NCBI RefSeq assembly: GCF_027922365.1 | Contig: NZ_BSFN01000014.1 | Coordinates: 55,673 to 119,672, forward strand | DNA: 64,000 bases | From: Pseudomonas turukhanskensis | Lineage (GTDB): Bacteria > Pseudomonadota > Gammaproteobacteria > Pseudomonadales > Pseudomonadaceae | Direction of reading: 5' to 3' | Part shown: one piece after another, positions 63,106-64,000 of the stretch | How positions within the stretch are numbered: position 1 is the stretch's first letter | Layout: every line of letters starts with the position of its first letter | Program-made: the position numbers and the translations under genes | Notes under the pieces: generated by a model | Told to the model about the DNA's origin: nothing | The model's input: the letters and a program-made list of their open reading frames with translations, nothing else | Database searches by the model: none

Positions 63106-63195
63106 ACATTAATCCGATCAGACTGCCGCGAAGACTTCACCATGTTCGAGTCCAATAATCCGCCTGTTAGATGAGGTGTTGGCGCTGATAAAAAA

Positions 63196-63227
63196 TTGAC
63201 CCACCCTGCCGATTGAAATTTGACCCA
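63196..63227. repeat. IS21-type terminal repeats
   Basis: TTGACCCA occurs at 63196-63203 and 63220-63227, the multiple short end repeats usual for IS21-family elements. The istB remnant follows at 63371 on the minus strand, so this is the istB-side end. The 145 bp between hold nothing recognisable. Confidence 0.6.
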
Positions 63228-63370
63228 GGGCGGATTGCTGATTTCTGTATCAGCAACTGTGGATAAGTCTATCAGTGCAGCTGCTCTTGAACCCACCCCT
63301 TCGCTAGCCCAGTTCAGTTGTTGAAGACCTGCCGCATGCCGTCATGCAGCAAGCCACCCGTTCGGCATGG

Positions 63371-63650
63371 TCAAAACGGTTCGTCGTCCTTCGGTTCCTG
63401 ATTGCCCTTATGTTTTCGCTCCCTTGACTTGATCTTTGCCTGAGCCGCCAAGCTGCTGTGTTGCAGGCGGTAGGACTCGTGGCCCGTTTCGACGATGTGG
63501 CAGTGGTGCGTAAGGCGATCCAGCAGGGCTGTGGTCATCTTGGCGTCGCCGAACACGCTCGACCATTCGGCGAAGCTCAGGTTGGTCGTGATCACCACGC
63601 TGGTGTGCTCGTACAGCTTGGAAAGCAGGTGAAGCGTATGCGATCCACGA
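63371..63650 (-). pseudogene. IstB (IS21 helper ATPase), C-terminal fragment
   Basis: About 90 residues: SHTLHLLSKLYEHTSVVITT, NLSFAEWSSVFGDAKMTTAL and LLDRLTHHCHIVETGHESYR, then a basic tail. These are the conserved last third of IstB; the Walker motifs and istA are absent. It is cut off at about 63650 beside the IS66 fragment. Confidence 0.85.
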
Positions 63651-63679
63651 ACCCCACCTGTTAAACGATGGGTGTTCGT

Positions 63680-63883
63680 TTAGCGTGACAGGGCTGGCGT
63701 GTAGTTCCACGGCAACAGCGCGTTGTAGTCCTCGACGGCCTTGGCGTGGGGTAGGTGCTCGAGGATGTGGCGCAGGTAGGTGTAGGGCTCCTGGCCGTTG
63801 GCCTTGGCGGTTTCCACCAAGCTGTAGAGCTGAGCACTGGCGGTGTCGCCCTTGGGCGTGTCGCTGAACAGCCAGTTCTTACG
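63680..63883 (-). pseudogene. IS66 transposase TnpC, C-terminal fragment
   Basis: 68 codons including the stop: RKNWLFSDTPKGDTASAQLY, SLVETAKANGQEPYTYLRHI and LEHLPHAKAVEDYNALLPWN, ending YTPALSR. It belongs to a different IS66 lineage from the copy at 46858, yet it also begins at the Arg codon of R-K-N-W. A 22-bp palindrome abuts that codon. Confidence 0.88.
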
Positions 63884-63905
63884 CTTATGCCAATCTTGGC
63901 ATAAG
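63884..63905. repeat. 22-bp perfect palindrome abutting IS66 tnpC
   Basis: Arms CTTATGCCAA and TTGGCATAAG surround TC. Seventeen of its bases (TTATGCCAATCTTGGCA) recur at 46837-46853, again just before the R-K-N-W codons of an IS66 tnpC. It is a likely recombinase core site or element end. Confidence 0.75.
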
Positions 63906-63908
63906 TCT

Positions 63909-64000
63909 ACAAGTGGCGGCGGGAAATCCAGGAGACGGTGGCCGGTGCCAAGGTCTGGGTGCTCAACGGCCCGGACACGCTGGTCAAACTGCTGAAGCTG
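63909..64000 (+). other. Unidentified partial reading frame at the window end
   Basis: One frame reads YKWRREIQETVAGAKVWVLN, then GPDTLVKLLKL, and leaves the window open. GC-rich and plausibly coding, but not recognised. It would belong to whatever element follows the palindrome. Confidence 0.3.

Noticed and set aside
26630..64000. Right attachment site of the island
   Set aside because: No second copy of the tRNA-Gly 3' end was found in the window.

Overview
The window looks like a chromosome segment of a gamma-proteobacterium of the Pseudomonas group. The left 26 kb is GC-rich and carries genes whose best-known relatives are in Pseudomonas: a PA1611-like hybrid kinase, gpsA, sixA, the complete leucine-catabolism set liuRABCDE, an ospR/glutathione peroxidase/sagS group, a pilU-like ATPase and a RES/Xre toxin-antitoxin pair. 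Naming rests on protein motifs, lengths and gene order read by eye; no database search was possible.

At 26.45-26.63 kb tRNA-Glu(UUC) and tRNA-Gly(GCC) lie in tandem behind a strong sigma70 promoter. A P4-type integrase starts 225 bp after tRNA-Gly, which marks the left border of a genomic island that runs past the end of the window. No second attachment site was found.

The island cargo is an alkane-oxidation system of the OCT-plasmid (GPo1) type, AT-rich against its surroundings. It comes in two co-oriented blocks: alkS-alkT (30.56-34.43 kb; regulator and rubredoxin reductase) and alkB-F-G-H-J-K-L plus alkN (47.5-57.2 kb; hydroxylase, two rubredoxins, aldehyde and alcohol dehydrogenases, acyl-CoA synthetase, outer-membrane channel, chemoreceptor). 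Together they would take up medium-chain alkanes, oxidise them to acyl-CoA and sense the substrate. A frameshifted patatin gene and an RND efflux pair follow (57.7-63.1 kb).

The 13 kb between the two alk blocks is a stack of mobile elements: a Tn3-family transposon carrying an EamA permease with a histidine-rich tail and a PIN/RHH toxin-antitoxin pair; a recombinase-in-trio (RIT) element inserted at the end of the Tn3 resolvase gene; fragments of further tyrosine-recombinase elements; and nested IS66 copies. Group II intron ends occur beside alkT and beside alkB, and a 5' intron fragment lies near the integrase. A complete IS4-family element with a 10-bp target duplication separates the integrase from alkS. 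The right edge (63.1-64 kb) holds IS21 and IS66 remnants.

The most unusual structural signal is that three separate IS66 tnpC remnants break at the same arginine codon, the one that begins the R-K-N-W motif. Two of them are joined to the same 24-bp repeat bordering tyrosine-recombinase genes. This suggests a recombinase-encoded element that uses IS66 transposase genes as its landing site.
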